Part shown: positions 1 through 6,556 of the stretch, one piece after another
How positions within the stretch are numbered: the stretch's first letter is position 1
Layout of the letters: each line of letters opens with the position of its first letter
DNA from: Candidatus Saccharimonadota bacterium
GTDB lineage: Bacteria > Patescibacteriota > Saccharimonadia > Saccharimonadales > Saccharimonadaceae
Reading direction: 5' to 3'
Length of the DNA: 9,854 nt
Assembly (NCBI GenBank): GCA_017510305.1
Contig: JAFWNO010000011.1
Coordinates: 1-9,854, forward strand
Translations under genes and position numbers: made by a program
The notes under the pieces: generated by a model
Told to the model about the DNA's origin: nothing
Database searches by the model: none
What the model saw: only the letters and a program-made list of their open reading frames with translations

Positions 1-568
1 AGGTGACTATCTGATTAATGGCATCCTCAGGGCTTTTGAAGCCGAGTTTGCTGGCATATTCTTCGGAAATAAGGATCTCATAATCGCCGCCATTTGAATC
101 GATTTGGCGGCCGGCTGATAAATCTGCCTTGACGCCACCACTCGGCATAAGTGTGACTGTAGCGTTATACTTTTTGTCGGTCTCTTTGCTAGTAATATAA
201 TCTACGGAGGCTTTGTAGTAAGGATTCATAGAGATGACGCCATCGATTTTGCGAATTTTGTCTAGATCTTCATTTGAAATCATGGTAGCATCGCCGGCGC
301 TTTTGCTGGCATTATATTCGGTAATTTCGCCTGTGCCCATCATTGATGCAAGCTGGTCATAGGCAGCAGTGGAAGCAATTTCGATGTAATTGTCGCCACC
401 AATGCTTTCGACTTGCTGGTCGATGTAGTCATTGACGCCTGTGTGGATAGCGTTGACGGAGATAATTGCAAAAGAGCCAACGAAGATTGCTAAAATAGTG
501 AGAAATGAACGCATTTTATTGCGCAAGAGGTTAGCATTGGCGCTTTTTAAAATATCAGTAAATTTCAT
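1..568 (-). CDS. MacB/FtsX-type ABC transporter permease, N-terminal part (truncated by window edge)
   Basis: Translating the minus strand from the ATG at 568-566 gives 189 uninterrupted residues running off the left edge. The protein starts MKFTDILKSANANLLRNKMR, then has one hydrophobic segment at about residues 20-42. A long polar stretch follows, as expected for the extracytoplasmic core domain (MacB_PCD) of MacB-type permeases; the C-terminal three membrane helices would lie outside the window. The start is supported by AGGAG 10 bases upstream and by TAATG overlap with the ATPase stop codon, which suggests translational coupling. Together with the ATPase it should form a type VII ABC (mechanotransmission) system acting on lipoproteins, peptides or envelope stress. 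The substrate cannot be read from the sequence, and no MacA-like adaptor gene is seen here. Family call is good; specific function is unknown. Confidence 0.85.
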   Translation of the reverse strand, partial: MKFTDILKSANANLLRNKMRSFLTILAIFVGSFAIISVNAIHTGVNDYIDQQVESIGGDNYIEIASTAAYDQLASMMGTGEITEYNASKSAGDATMISNEDLDKIRKIDGVISMNPYYKASVDYITSKETDKKYNATVTLMPSGGVKADLSAGRQIDSNGGDYEILISEEYASKLGFKSPEDAINQIVT

Positions 569-1359
569 TATTTGCGAACTCCTTTTTTCTTGTTTTCTTT
601 GGCTTTTTTGGCTTCGGGGGTATTGGCGGGCTTGGTCTTACTATTGGTACGGGTGGCTGGGCGAGTGGTGTGTTTTACGGATTCGTCGACAATGATTTTG
701 CCATCGGTGATGCGGATGCGGCGATCGCAGAGAGCGGCTAGGTCTTCGTCGTGGGTGACGATGATGAGGGTAACGCCTTTGTCATGGTTGAGGTCAAATA
801 GTAATTTGATGATTTTGTCGCCGGTGGCGGAGTCGAGATTGCCGGTAGGTTCGTCAGCAAAGAGGACTTTAGGATTATTGACGATGGCGCGGGCGATGCA
901 AACGCGTTGTTTCTGGCCACCAGAAAGGTTTTTTGATTTTGATCTGGCTTTGTCGGCTAGCTCGACTGTTTCTATAGCTTCGAAGGCAAGGCGCTTTCTT
1001 TCTTTGCGGCGAGTACCGGAAATTTTTAATGGTAGGAGGACGTTTTCGAGGACGGTTTCGTTGCTATTCATGAAGAATTGCTGGAAGACGAAGCCAAAGC
1101 GACGATTGCGCAGGCGATTTAATTTGCGAGATTTTAATTTGCTGGCATTTTCGCCATCGATTTTTAGGGTGCCGGAAGTGGGGGTGTCGAGTAGGGCAAG
1201 GCAGTGCATTAAGGTGGACTTGCCGGAGCCGGATTTACTAACGATGGCGACGGATTCGCCTGGGTTAATAGTAAGATTGATGTCTGAAAGGGCGAGAAAA
1301 GCGGTGGCGCCTTTGCCGTAGATTTTAGAGAGATGTTTTGCTTCAATTACTGGATTCAT
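568..1359 (-). CDS. LolD/MacB-type ABC transporter ATP-binding protein with basic C-terminal tail
   Basis: This 263-residue ABC ATPase should power the permease encoded directly downstream, with which it overlaps by one base (TAATG). Visible motifs are a Walker A region SKSGSGKST at 41-49, Q-loop Gln93, signature LSGGQ at 145-149, Walker B VLFADE at 165-170 with Glu170 as catalytic base, the D-loop NLD, and switch His203. The first Walker A residue is Ser41 (codon AGT) where family members normally have Gly. The rest of the nucleotide-binding site is intact, so activity is likely. From about residue 225 the protein continues into a roughly 38-residue low-complexity tail rich in Lys, Thr, Arg, Ala and Pro, absent from typical LolD/MacB ATPases. 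The -10 box ends 6 bases before the ATG, so the mRNA is probably leaderless. Family assignment is firm; substrate is unknown. Confidence 0.93.
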   Translation of the reverse strand: MNPVIEAKHLSKIYGKGATAFLALSDINLTINPGESVAIVSKSGSGKSTLMHCLALLDTPTSGTLKIDGENASKLKSRKLNRLRNRRFGFVFQQFFMNSNETVLENVLLPLKISGTRRKERKRLAFEAIETVELADKARSKSKNLSGGQKQRVCIARAIVNNPKVLFADEPTGNLDSATGDKIIKLLFDLNHDKGVTLIIVTHDEDLAALCDRRIRITDGKIIVDESVKHTTRPATRTNSKTKPANTPEAKKAKENKKKGVRK

Positions 1360-1374
1360 ATTCCAATTATATCA
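1360..1374 (-). promoter_or_regulatory. Extended -10 promoter of the ABC ATPase gene, apparently leaderless
   Basis: On the minus strand an extended -10 TGA-TATAAT is seen (TATAAT at 1371-1366), followed by 6 bases and then the ATG at 1359. A usual -10 to +1 distance puts the transcription start at the A of the ATG. No good -35 is present at 16-18 bases spacing, which extended -10 promoters often tolerate. It sits within 20 bases of the opposing tRNA promoter. Confidence 0.65.
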
Positions 1375-1380
1375 TATTTG

Positions 1381-1389
1381 TGCTATAAT
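1381..1389 (+). promoter_or_regulatory. Extended -10 promoter of the tRNA-Gln gene
   Basis: TGC-TATAAT on the plus strand (hexamer 1384-1389) ends 14 bases before the mature 5' end of the tRNA. The precursor would therefore carry a short leader of about 7-8 bases. The -35 position holds only a weak match (TTCCAA at 1361-1366, 17-base spacer). The stop codon of the antisense hydrolase frame (1391-1389) overlaps the last base of this hexamer. Confidence 0.65.
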
Positions 1390-2186
1390 TAGTTGTGTGA
1401 CGATGGGTCGTCGCCAAGTGGTAAGGCACTGGGGTTTGGTCCCAGCATTCGCAGGTTCGAATCCTGCCGACCCAGCCACTTTTTTATTGCTTCGGCGACT
1501 TTGGCGGGAACTTCGTAATTCATGATGTGGCCAGTATTTGGAATAATGACGAGTTTGGCACCGATATTTTTGGCAAGAGCTTGGGTATGTTTAATGGGAA
1601 TAAGGCGGTCTTTTTCGCCAGCGATGATGAGAGTGTCTTTCTTAAAGCTAAAGTCAGGGATGGCAGTGAAAGCAGAATATTTGCCGGCTTGCCATAAATC
1701 GCCTTTGTTTTTGTTGCTGGTGGAGCAAACATTGGTGATGCTTAAGGCCTTTTTGAAAGTGTCTTTATCTTTTGAAACGGACATATATTTAGTGGTGATG
1801 TAATCGACTGTCTTTACTGGTAAAACGGCAGGGAGCGGCGTGAGCCAGCCGAAAACTTTGGCGGGTTTTTTAGAAATTGGGCTAAGCAAAACTAACTTGT
1901 TATTTACTAAATCTGGATAGGCGGCAGCGGTAGCGGAAGCGATGATAGAGCCGAGCGAGTGGCCAATAAGTATGGGCTTTTCTAGATGATTATCTTTAAT
2001 GTAATCTGCGATATATTTTGTGTAGGAGGCAGTGTCGTAGGCGTCTAGAGATTTACCGCCGGCGGGCGGGATGTCTGGCGCGTGAATGTCGTAATCTTTT
2101 GGTAGATAAGAGATAACTTCGGCAAGGCCGTCGTGGCTGCCACGGTAGCCGTGGATGAATAAAATACTCGGTTTTTTAGTTGTCAT
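1389..2186 (-). CDS. Alpha/beta hydrolase (serine hydrolase fold), C-terminus runs through antisense tRNA-Gln
   Basis: A 265-residue alpha/beta hydrolase. Visible features are an oxyanion-type HGYRG segment at 12-16, nucleophile elbow GHSLGS at 75-80 (Ser77), acid AGEKDRLIP with Asp193, and NTGH with His220, giving a full Ser-Asp-His triad. There is no signal peptide, so it is probably cytoplasmic; the substrate is unknown (esterase, lipase or peptidase-like). It starts 11 bases inside the end of the protease gene, with AGGA just upstream, so the two are probably co-translated. The fold should end near AEAIKKWL (about residue 238). The frame then continues GRQDSNLRMLGPNPSALP..., which is the reverse complement of tRNA-Gln, and stops at 1391-1389. 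Either the protein truly carries this 27-residue tail, or the mRNA is processed in the tRNA region. Confidence 0.88.
   Translation of the reverse strand: MTTKKPSILFIHGYRGSHDGLAEVISYLPKDYDIHAPDIPPAGGKSLDAYDTASYTKYIADYIKDNHLEKPILIGHSLGSIIASATAAAYPDLVNNKLVLLSPISKKPAKVFGWLTPLPAVLPVKTVDYITTKYMSVSKDKDTFKKALSITNVCSTSNKNKGDLWQAGKYSAFTAIPDFSFKKDTLIIAGEKDRLIPIKHTQALAKNIGAKLVIIPNTGHIMNYEVPAKVAEAIKKWLGRQDSNLRMLGPNPSALPLGDDPSSHN
1404..1478 (+). tRNA. tRNA-Gln (anticodon UUG), with encoded CCA
   Basis: A full cloverleaf can be drawn. The acceptor stem pairs TGGGTCG (1404-1410) with CGACCCA (1468-1474). The D arm is GCC...GGC. The anticodon stem CTGGG/CCCAG encloses the loop GTTTGGT, whose positions 34-36 read TTG. 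The T arm is GCAGG/CCTGC with loop TTCGAAT. The discriminator is G1475 and CCA is encoded at 1476-1478. The D-arm sequence GCCAAGTGGTAAGGC and the layout closely match bacterial glutamine tRNAs. It is the only plus-strand gene seen here and lies antisense inside the 3' end of the alpha/beta hydrolase frame. In CPR bacteria this tRNA could be charged directly by GlnRS or via Glu-tRNA(Gln) and GatCAB; nothing in the window decides this. Confidence 0.96.
1480..1485 (+). terminator. T6 run directly after the tRNA, possible terminator
   Basis: Six T residues follow the encoded CCA after one C. The T arm and acceptor stem just upstream could act as the hairpin of an intrinsic terminator. The run lies inside the antisense hydrolase gene, where it reads as Lys codons, so it may simply be coding sequence. 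Weak call. Confidence 0.3.
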
Positions 2187-3390
2187 TTAATTCCTTTCTG
2201 GCACGCTCTAATTGTGGGTCGCGGCCCATATTGATATCGTCATAAGTCCTGATGATTTCGATGTCTGGAGTGATGCCTGTTTTATTGATACTGGTATCAT
2301 TTGGTGTATACCAACTGGCGGTAGTAACCTTTAATTGTGCGCCATCGGCAAGCGGGATGAGTGTCTGAACGACGCCTTTGCCGTGAGTGGTTTCACCGAT
2401 GATGGTGGCTTTATTGTAATCTTTAAGAGCTCCTGCGACAATTTCGGATGACGAGGCGGAGAAATTATTAACGAGTACGACTGTTGGCATGTCTTTTAAG
2501 ACGGCTTCGCCACGGTTGGCCTTAGTGATTTTATTGGAGGAATTTTTGGATTTTTGAATGAGGACGGTGTCGCCATCGATCCAGAGAGAGGCGAGGTCTT
2601 TAGCGGCGTTGGTGTAGCCACCACCATTGTTGCGGAGATCTAGGATGACCTTTTTTACGCCTTTTTCTTCAAATTCTTTAGTAAAATCTTTGACAAGTTG
2701 GCCGGTGTCTTCATCAAAACGGAGGACGGTGATAATGGCGGTGTCGCCGTCGTAGGTGACGTAAGCGGAAACATTATTGATTTTTTCGCGGGTGAGATTA
2801 AAATCTAACTCTTTGCCATCGCGGACGACGGTGACTTTGACCTCGGTGCCAGCTTCGCCGCGGGCTTTGGCGGCGATTTTGTCGGTAGTAAGCTGCCAAA
2901 CTTCTTCGTCGTTAATTTTGTAAATGATATCGCCTGCGAGGATACCAGCGCGGCCGGCAGGATTATCTGGTAGAGTGCGGATAACGCGAATATAGCCATC
3001 TCTTTCGCCCATTTCGATGCCGACACCATTGCCAACATCACCGTGAAGGGATTTTTCAAATTCCTCGGCCTCTTTGGCGGTCATATAAGTGGTATATTTA
3101 TCGCCTAATGAATCCACTAGGCCGGCTTTAGCGCCGTCTAGAGCGGCAGTTTTATCGATGTCGCCATCGTAATAAGTAGAAAGAGTATTGTATAATGTGT
3201 CTAGGCTATTCCAATTGATCGAAGAGGTCTGTTTATGACTGCTACTAATAAAAGGCAAGATGGTATTGGTGATATTATCCCAGTTTGGCGCAATAAGCAG
3301 GCCGACAAAGAAGCCAACTAGTAACGTAGCAAAACTCGCGATAATAGTGCTCGATAAATTAACCTTTTTATCTTTAAGATTGTACTTCAT
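2176..3390 (-). CDS. S41 carboxyl-terminal processing protease (CtpA/CtpB-like), membrane-anchored with PDZ domain
   Basis: This 404-residue protease has an N-terminal membrane anchor (about 13-35), then a conserved N-terminal segment containing DKYTTYMT (98-104). A PDZ domain spans about 118-200, including the GRAGILAGDIIYKIND part. The S41 catalytic core follows: DLRNNGGGY at 251-259, VNNFSASSSEIVAGAL with nucleophile Ser313, and GETTHGKGVVQT with Lys338. The Ser-Lys spacing of 25 and Gln342 four residues later match the Ser-Lys-Gln arrangement of CtpB/Prc. It should cut proteins near their C termini outside the membrane. In other bacteria such proteases tune peptidoglycan hydrolases, and the adjacent upstream gene encodes a PcsB-like CHAP hydrolase, so that protein or FtsX is a plausible substrate (inference). 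A strong promoter ending 6 bases before the ATG predicts a leaderless mRNA. Confidence 0.94.
   Translation of the reverse strand: MKYNLKDKKVNLSSTIIASFATLLVGFFVGLLIAPNWDNITNTILPFISSSHKQTSSINWNSLDTLYNTLSTYYDGDIDKTAALDGAKAGLVDSLGDKYTTYMTAKEAEEFEKSLHGDVGNGVGIEMGERDGYIRVIRTLPDNPAGRAGILAGDIIYKINDEEVWQLTTDKIAAKARGEAGTEVKVTVVRDGKELDFNLTREKINNVSAYVTYDGDTAIITVLRFDEDTGQLVKDFTKEFEEKGVKKVILDLRNNGGGYTNAAKDLASLWIDGDTVLIQKSKNSSNKITKANRGEAVLKDMPTVVLVNNFSASSSEIVAGALKDYNKATIIGETTHGKGVVQTLIPLADGAQLKVTTASWYTPNDTSINKTGITPDIEIIRTYDDINMGRDPQLERARKELNDN
2191..2195 (-). promoter_or_regulatory. Ribosome binding site of the alpha/beta hydrolase gene
   Basis: AGGAA on the minus strand lies 4-5 bases before the ATG at 2186, inside the last codons of the protease gene. 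It supports this start, and therefore the 11-base gene overlap. Confidence 0.55.
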
Positions 3391-3426
3391 TATTCTATTG
3401 TACCACTAATGGTAGTGCTTAGTCAA
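3391..3426 (-). promoter_or_regulatory. Promoter of the S41 protease gene, apparently leaderless
   Basis: On the minus strand TTGACT (3426-3421), an 18-base spacer, then an extended -10 TGG-TACAAT (hexamer 3402-3397), 6 bases, and the ATG at 3390. The -35 box is made from the last sense codons (Phe-Asp) of the upstream CHAP gene. No Shine-Dalgarno fits between -10 and ATG. Confidence 0.75.
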
Positions 3427-4570
3427 AGTGGATGAAGAACCATTTGTAAGAGCCGTCGTATGGATGCTGACCGGCATCGTAAGGGGAGACATTGTTACGC
3501 ATGCCAAAATCGCCCATGCGATTAGGAGTGGCGCTATACCAGTTGTTATATTCGGAGATATTGATGCTGTCGCTAGAATTGACGCCTTCCACCCACATGA
3601 CGTGGCCGTAGACGCCATCTTGACTGACAGCGATGGAATGGAGGGATGGCTCGTGGTCTACGCGGAAACCACTGGCGCGGGCCGAATCTGCCCAATCATA
3701 AGCATTGCCCCAGCTAAGAATGCTGTATCCCCAGCGTTCTTGGAATTTGTAGCCGGCATAACTAGTACATTGACAGACATAGCCACCGACGGTACTGAAG
3801 GATAAGTTGGCGCCTGGGCATTGGCTAGCCCATGGATAGGAATTAATGCCGCCGGCAACGACTACGCCGCTGCTGTGATATTTGGCGATTTCGTTGGCGA
3901 TTTCGGCTTCTTTGATTTTGCGGGCCTCTTCGGCTTCAGATGCGTAAGCTTCGGCGTTACCTTTATATTTATTAACTAATTCGGTCTGTTGGTTTTTCTT
4001 GGTGGCGATGGCGGATTGCTGAAGTTTCTGGTCGGTGATGATTCCTTCAATTTCAGTCTTTTGGGCTTCGAGCTGCTCCTTTAAAGCCTTGACGGCTTGC
4101 GCGGAAAGATTGATTTGAGTCTTGACGGTGTCTACGCGGGACTGTTTTTCGGCGTAATCACTGATGGAGCTGGAGCCAGCAAGAATCATAATTGCCTCTG
4201 GCTGGCCTTCAAAGTGAGCCTCCACGAGCATATTAGCAAGAGCGGCTTGCTGATCTTTTAATTTTTTGGTATTTTCAGCAATTAGGACTTTGAGATCTTC
4301 GGAGCGGGCTTCGTTAGCCTTGATGCGGGCCTGCAAGGCGGAGATCTCGTCGTTTAATCTAGCGACTTCACCTTCTAGCGTCTTGGCGGCGTTAGTGGCG
4401 TTAGTGGCTTTCTCCATAGCTTCTTTTTCGGCCTTTTCGGCGGCGATACATTTCTCAGAAACGCAGTTATCTGTAGCATCTACTTCGGAGGTGATGAGCG
4501 CAATAGAAGTAATAGATAATACGCTGGCGGTAATAAGAGATAGTAAAGTTTTTGTTTTCGCAGTACTCAT
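3419..4570 (-). CDS. PcsB-like secreted peptidoglycan hydrolase: coiled coil plus CHAP domain
   Basis: A 383-residue exported protein. The signal peptide covers about 1-32 with a likely cut after VDA. A long charged coiled-coil region follows at about 40-230, interrupted by a helix-breaking segment around 115-140 (AHFEGQPEAIMILAGSSSIS) typical of PcsB/EnvC-type regulators. A CHAP amidase/endopeptidase domain ends the protein at about 240-383. Catalytic candidates are Cys268 in QCTSYA, His323 in YGHVMWVEGV and Glu340 in SEYNNW. This layout matches PcsB of streptococci, whose coiled coil is held by the FtsX extracellular loop and whose CHAP domain is switched on by FtsEX. Here the gene directly follows ftsX, supporting the same partnership. 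Cys36 and Cys41, and Cys251 and Cys266, could form disulfides. It has its own consensus promoter, with the -10 ending 6 bases before the ATG. Confidence 0.93.
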   Translation of the reverse strand: MSTAKTKTLLSLITASVLSITSIALITSEVDATDNCVSEKCIAAEKAEKEAMEKATNATNAAKTLEGEVARLNDEISALQARIKANEARSEDLKVLIAENTKKLKDQQAALANMLVEAHFEGQPEAIMILAGSSSISDYAEKQSRVDTVKTQINLSAQAVKALKEQLEAQKTEIEGIITDQKLQQSAIATKKNQQTELVNKYKGNAEAYASEAEEARKIKEAEIANEIAKYHSSGVVVAGGINSYPWASQCPGANLSFSTVGGYVCQCTSYAGYKFQERWGYSILSWGNAYDWADSARASGFRVDHEPSLHSIAVSQDGVYGHVMWVEGVNSSDSINISEYNNWYSATPNRMGDFGMRNNVSPYDAGQHPYDGSYKWFFIHFD

Positions 4571-4606
4571 AAGTACATTATAATATGCTTATGGTTATAA
4601 TGTCAA
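4571..4606 (-). promoter_or_regulatory. Consensus sigma-70-type promoter of the PcsB-like gene, apparently leaderless
   Basis: Perfect TTGACA (4606-4601), an 18-base spacer and perfect TATAAT (4582-4577) on the minus strand, then GTACTT and the ATG at 4570. This is the best promoter in the window. The -35 begins 2 bases after the ftsX stop codon, so the hydrolase can be made independently of, and probably in excess over, FtsEX. Confidence 0.85.
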
Positions 4607-4608
4607 GG

Positions 4609-5631
4609 CTATTTGAGATATTTGCGGACGGCGAGGCGAGCGGAAATGCGATTAATAAGCCAGCCGAGTAATATCATACTGGCAACGACGATGATGACCC
4701 ATTGGGAATTGATGATGCCGGCGACATTGTCGATATGGATGCCGTAGCCAGAGAGACGAGGGGAAAGTAGATGGAAACCAATGAGGCCAATGACACTAGC
4801 AATAATACCAGCAATGATGCCGCAGATTTCTGCCTCGACGAGGAAGGGGCCGCGGATGAAACTATTACTAGCACCGATAAGTTTTTCCATATAAATCTCT
4901 TCACGGCGAGAGAAAATAGCCATGCGGATAGTATTAAAGATAACGAGGATGGACACAACAAGGAAGATGCCACTAAGAATGAGACCGCCATTTCTAGCGA
5001 CGTTGGCCCAAGAAGAAATGGTAGAAATTTGGGTGCTATTTACGTCGTAGGTAGGCATCTTGGATGGATCGATGGTTTCAGTAAAATGCTTATCGTTATC
5101 TACTGTATATTTGATACTGTCTAGATTATTAGAATCTTTGACTTTGATGCGCATGGTGGCCTGCATTGATTCAATCATGATGCGCTTCATTTCTTCGTCT
5201 TTAAGGGTATTTAAAATCTCCTCATCTTTGGACTCGTTTAAGAATCTGTTGTATTCTGTTTCAGAATTGGCAACTTCGACGTTAGTGACATTAGTATCTT
5301 GCTCCATGATATTCTTCATGATATTTAATTCTTCGTCTGAGGTGGTAGGCTTGAAGTAGACGGTAATATCAATCTTTTGACGCATATAGTCAGCGGTAGA
5401 GCTGAGGACGATGCTAGCGATGACGGTGGCAAAGAGGATGACCAGAGTAAAAGTGGTAACGATAGTAGCGGCTAGAGATAGCCAAATGTGGCGAAAGAAG
5501 CCACTTAAGCCGTATTTGATAATGCGACCATAATTTCTGAGCGGGTGATGATTGCTATTTTGAGCCATTACCTTTAAGCGGTGGCGAGTAGGCTCGCCGG
5601 TATATTTGCTTCGAGCGTGGCTAGTTTTCAT
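4609..5631 (-). CDS. ftsX: Cell division ABC transporter permease FtsX
   Basis: A 340-residue FtsX. A roughly 50-residue basic cytoplasmic N-terminus precedes TM1 (about 53-77). An extracellular domain of about 135 residues (78-212) contains the DITVYFKP opening strand, followed by TM2 (about 214-236), the conserved cytoplasmic segment NTIRMAIFSRREEIYMEKLIGAS (positions 233-255, key SRREEI-MEKLIGA), TM3 (about 265-288) and TM4 (about 311-330). FtsX carries no transport cargo; with FtsE it transmits ATP hydrolysis to extracellular peptidoglycan hydrolases at the division site. The large extracellular loop is where PcsB-type coiled coils bind, and such a gene follows directly. The start at 5631 is chosen because AGGAG lies 9 bases upstream and the ftsE stop overlaps as TAATG. 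An internal ATG (Met22) has its purine stretch too close to serve as a ribosome site. Stop is TAG, the only non-TAA stop here. Confidence 0.95.
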   Translation of the reverse strand: MKTSHARSKYTGEPTRHRLKVMAQNSNHHPLRNYGRIIKYGLSGFFRHIWLSLAATIVTTFTLVILFATVIASIVLSSTADYMRQKIDITVYFKPTTSDEELNIMKNIMEQDTNVTNVEVANSETEYNRFLNESKDEEILNTLKDEEMKRIMIESMQATMRIKVKDSNNLDSIKYTVDNDKHFTETIDPSKMPTYDVNSTQISTISSWANVARNGGLILSGIFLVVSILVIFNTIRMAIFSRREEIYMEKLIGASNSFIRGPFLVEAEICGIIAGIIASVIGLIGFHLLSPRLSGYGIHIDNVAGIINSQWVIIVVASMILLGWLINRISARLAVRKYLK

Positions 5632-6521
5632 TAGATTACTCTCCTTCCTGGGGTATTAAGAGGTTTCCGCGAGCGAGTGGCGGCTGGCCTAGCAATCTTA
5701 GCGGTAGGACGAGCAGCATTGCTTGCTGCTGGGCGGGTGGCGACTTGCGCTGGGCGAACTGGGCGAGAAAGGCTTTGGCCTGGTTTTCTAATAGGGCGGC
5801 CATTGTGGAAGCCACTCATGCCATCATTGTCACTATCTAATCTATAGATACCGTGTTGCTTTTGGTCGGAAACAATTTTGCCATCTTTTAAGGTGATAAC
5901 ACGTTTCATCAAGTGATTGACGATAGATTCGTCGTGAGTGGTGACGAGGACGGTAGTGCCGTAATCGTTGATTTTCTTGAGAAGGTCGATGATTTCTTGG
6001 CGAGTGAGGACGTCGAGGTTGCCGGTAGGCTCGTCAGCAATTAATACTTTTGGCTGACGGGCGATAGCGCGAGCAATAGAAACGCGCTGTTGCTCACCAC
6101 CAGAGAGTTGATCTGGGAATTTGGAGCCTTTATCGGCAAGGCCGACAAGCTCCAAAACTTTGGGGACGGTTTTTTCGATTTCGTAATTACTCATGCCGGC
6201 AATCTCTAGGGCAAAAGCGACATTTTCAAAGACGGTGCGGGCAGGGAGTAGTTTATAATCTTGGAAGACGACGCCAATTCTACGGCGGTAATTAGGAATA
6301 TCTTTTTTTCTAGTGTAATCTAAATCGATGCCACCGATGATGATTTTGCCAGAATCAGGAGCCTCTTCCTTGGTAATCATTTTAAGTAGGGTAGATTTGC
6401 CGGCGCCGGATTTGCCAACGAGGAAGACAAATTCATTGGGGGCAATATGTAGAGATACATCATCAAGAGCCGGACGCTTGTCGCCTGGGTATTGCTTTGT
6501 GACATGGTCAAGCAGTATCAT
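5631..6521 (-). CDS. ftsE: Cell division ATP-binding protein FtsE with long basic Pro/Ala/Arg tail
   Basis: A 296-residue FtsE. The ATPase core spans about 1-222: Walker A GKSGAGKST at 36-44, Q-loop Gln87 in VVFQDYKLLP (the DYKLLP context is typical of FtsE), signature LSGGE at 139-143, Walker B VLIADE at 159-164, D-loop NLD and switch His196. It hydrolyses ATP with FtsX to control septal peptidoglycan hydrolysis. FtsE is usually about 220-230 residues; here about 65-70 extra residues (228-296) form a low-complexity tail with repeated RPA/ARP/TRPA-like units, ending PGRRVI and strongly basic. The tail may bind membrane phosphates, nucleic acid or a divisome partner (inference). FtsX follows with TAATG overlap. 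The mRNA probably starts at the ATG: an extended -10 ends 6 bases upstream. Confidence 0.95.
   Translation of the reverse strand: MILLDHVTKQYPGDKRPALDDVSLHIAPNEFVFLVGKSGAGKSTLLKMITKEEAPDSGKIIIGGIDLDYTRKKDIPNYRRRIGVVFQDYKLLPARTVFENVAFALEIAGMSNYEIEKTVPKVLELVGLADKGSKFPDQLSGGEQQRVSIARAIARQPKVLIADEPTGNLDVLTRQEIIDLLKKINDYGTTVLVTTHDESIVNHLMKRVITLKDGKIVSDQKQHGIYRLDSDNDGMSGFHNGRPIRKPGQSLSRPVRPAQVATRPAASNAARPTAKIARPAATRSRKPLNTPGRRVI
5641..5645 (-). promoter_or_regulatory. Ribosome binding site of ftsX
   Basis: AGGAG on the minus strand lies 9 bases before the ftsX ATG, inside the last codons of ftsE. It decides the start in favour of the 340-residue form over the Met22 alternative. Confidence 0.7.
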
Positions 6522-6556
6522 AGCTTTATTTTAGCATAATCCATAAGCGAAAACAA
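6522..6556 (-). promoter_or_regulatory. Promoter of ftsEX, apparently leaderless
   Basis: On the minus strand TTGTTT (6556-6551), a 17-base spacer and the extended -10 TGC-TAAAAT (hexamer 6533-6528), then AAAGCT and the ATG at 6521. The -35 lies in the outer arm of the long inverted repeat, so hairpin and promoter share bases. Confidence 0.65.

Noticed and set aside
572..1321. Long plus-strand open frame of 249 codons opposite the ABC ATPase gene
   Set aside because: It is the complement of a gene with intact ABC motifs, has low-complexity Ser/Arg/Leu-rich composition and no recognisable domain; judged a shadow frame.
3419..4570. CHAP protein as a phage endolysin
   Set aside because: It has a signal peptide and long coiled coil, directly follows ftsX, and no phage genes are nearby; PcsB-like fits better.
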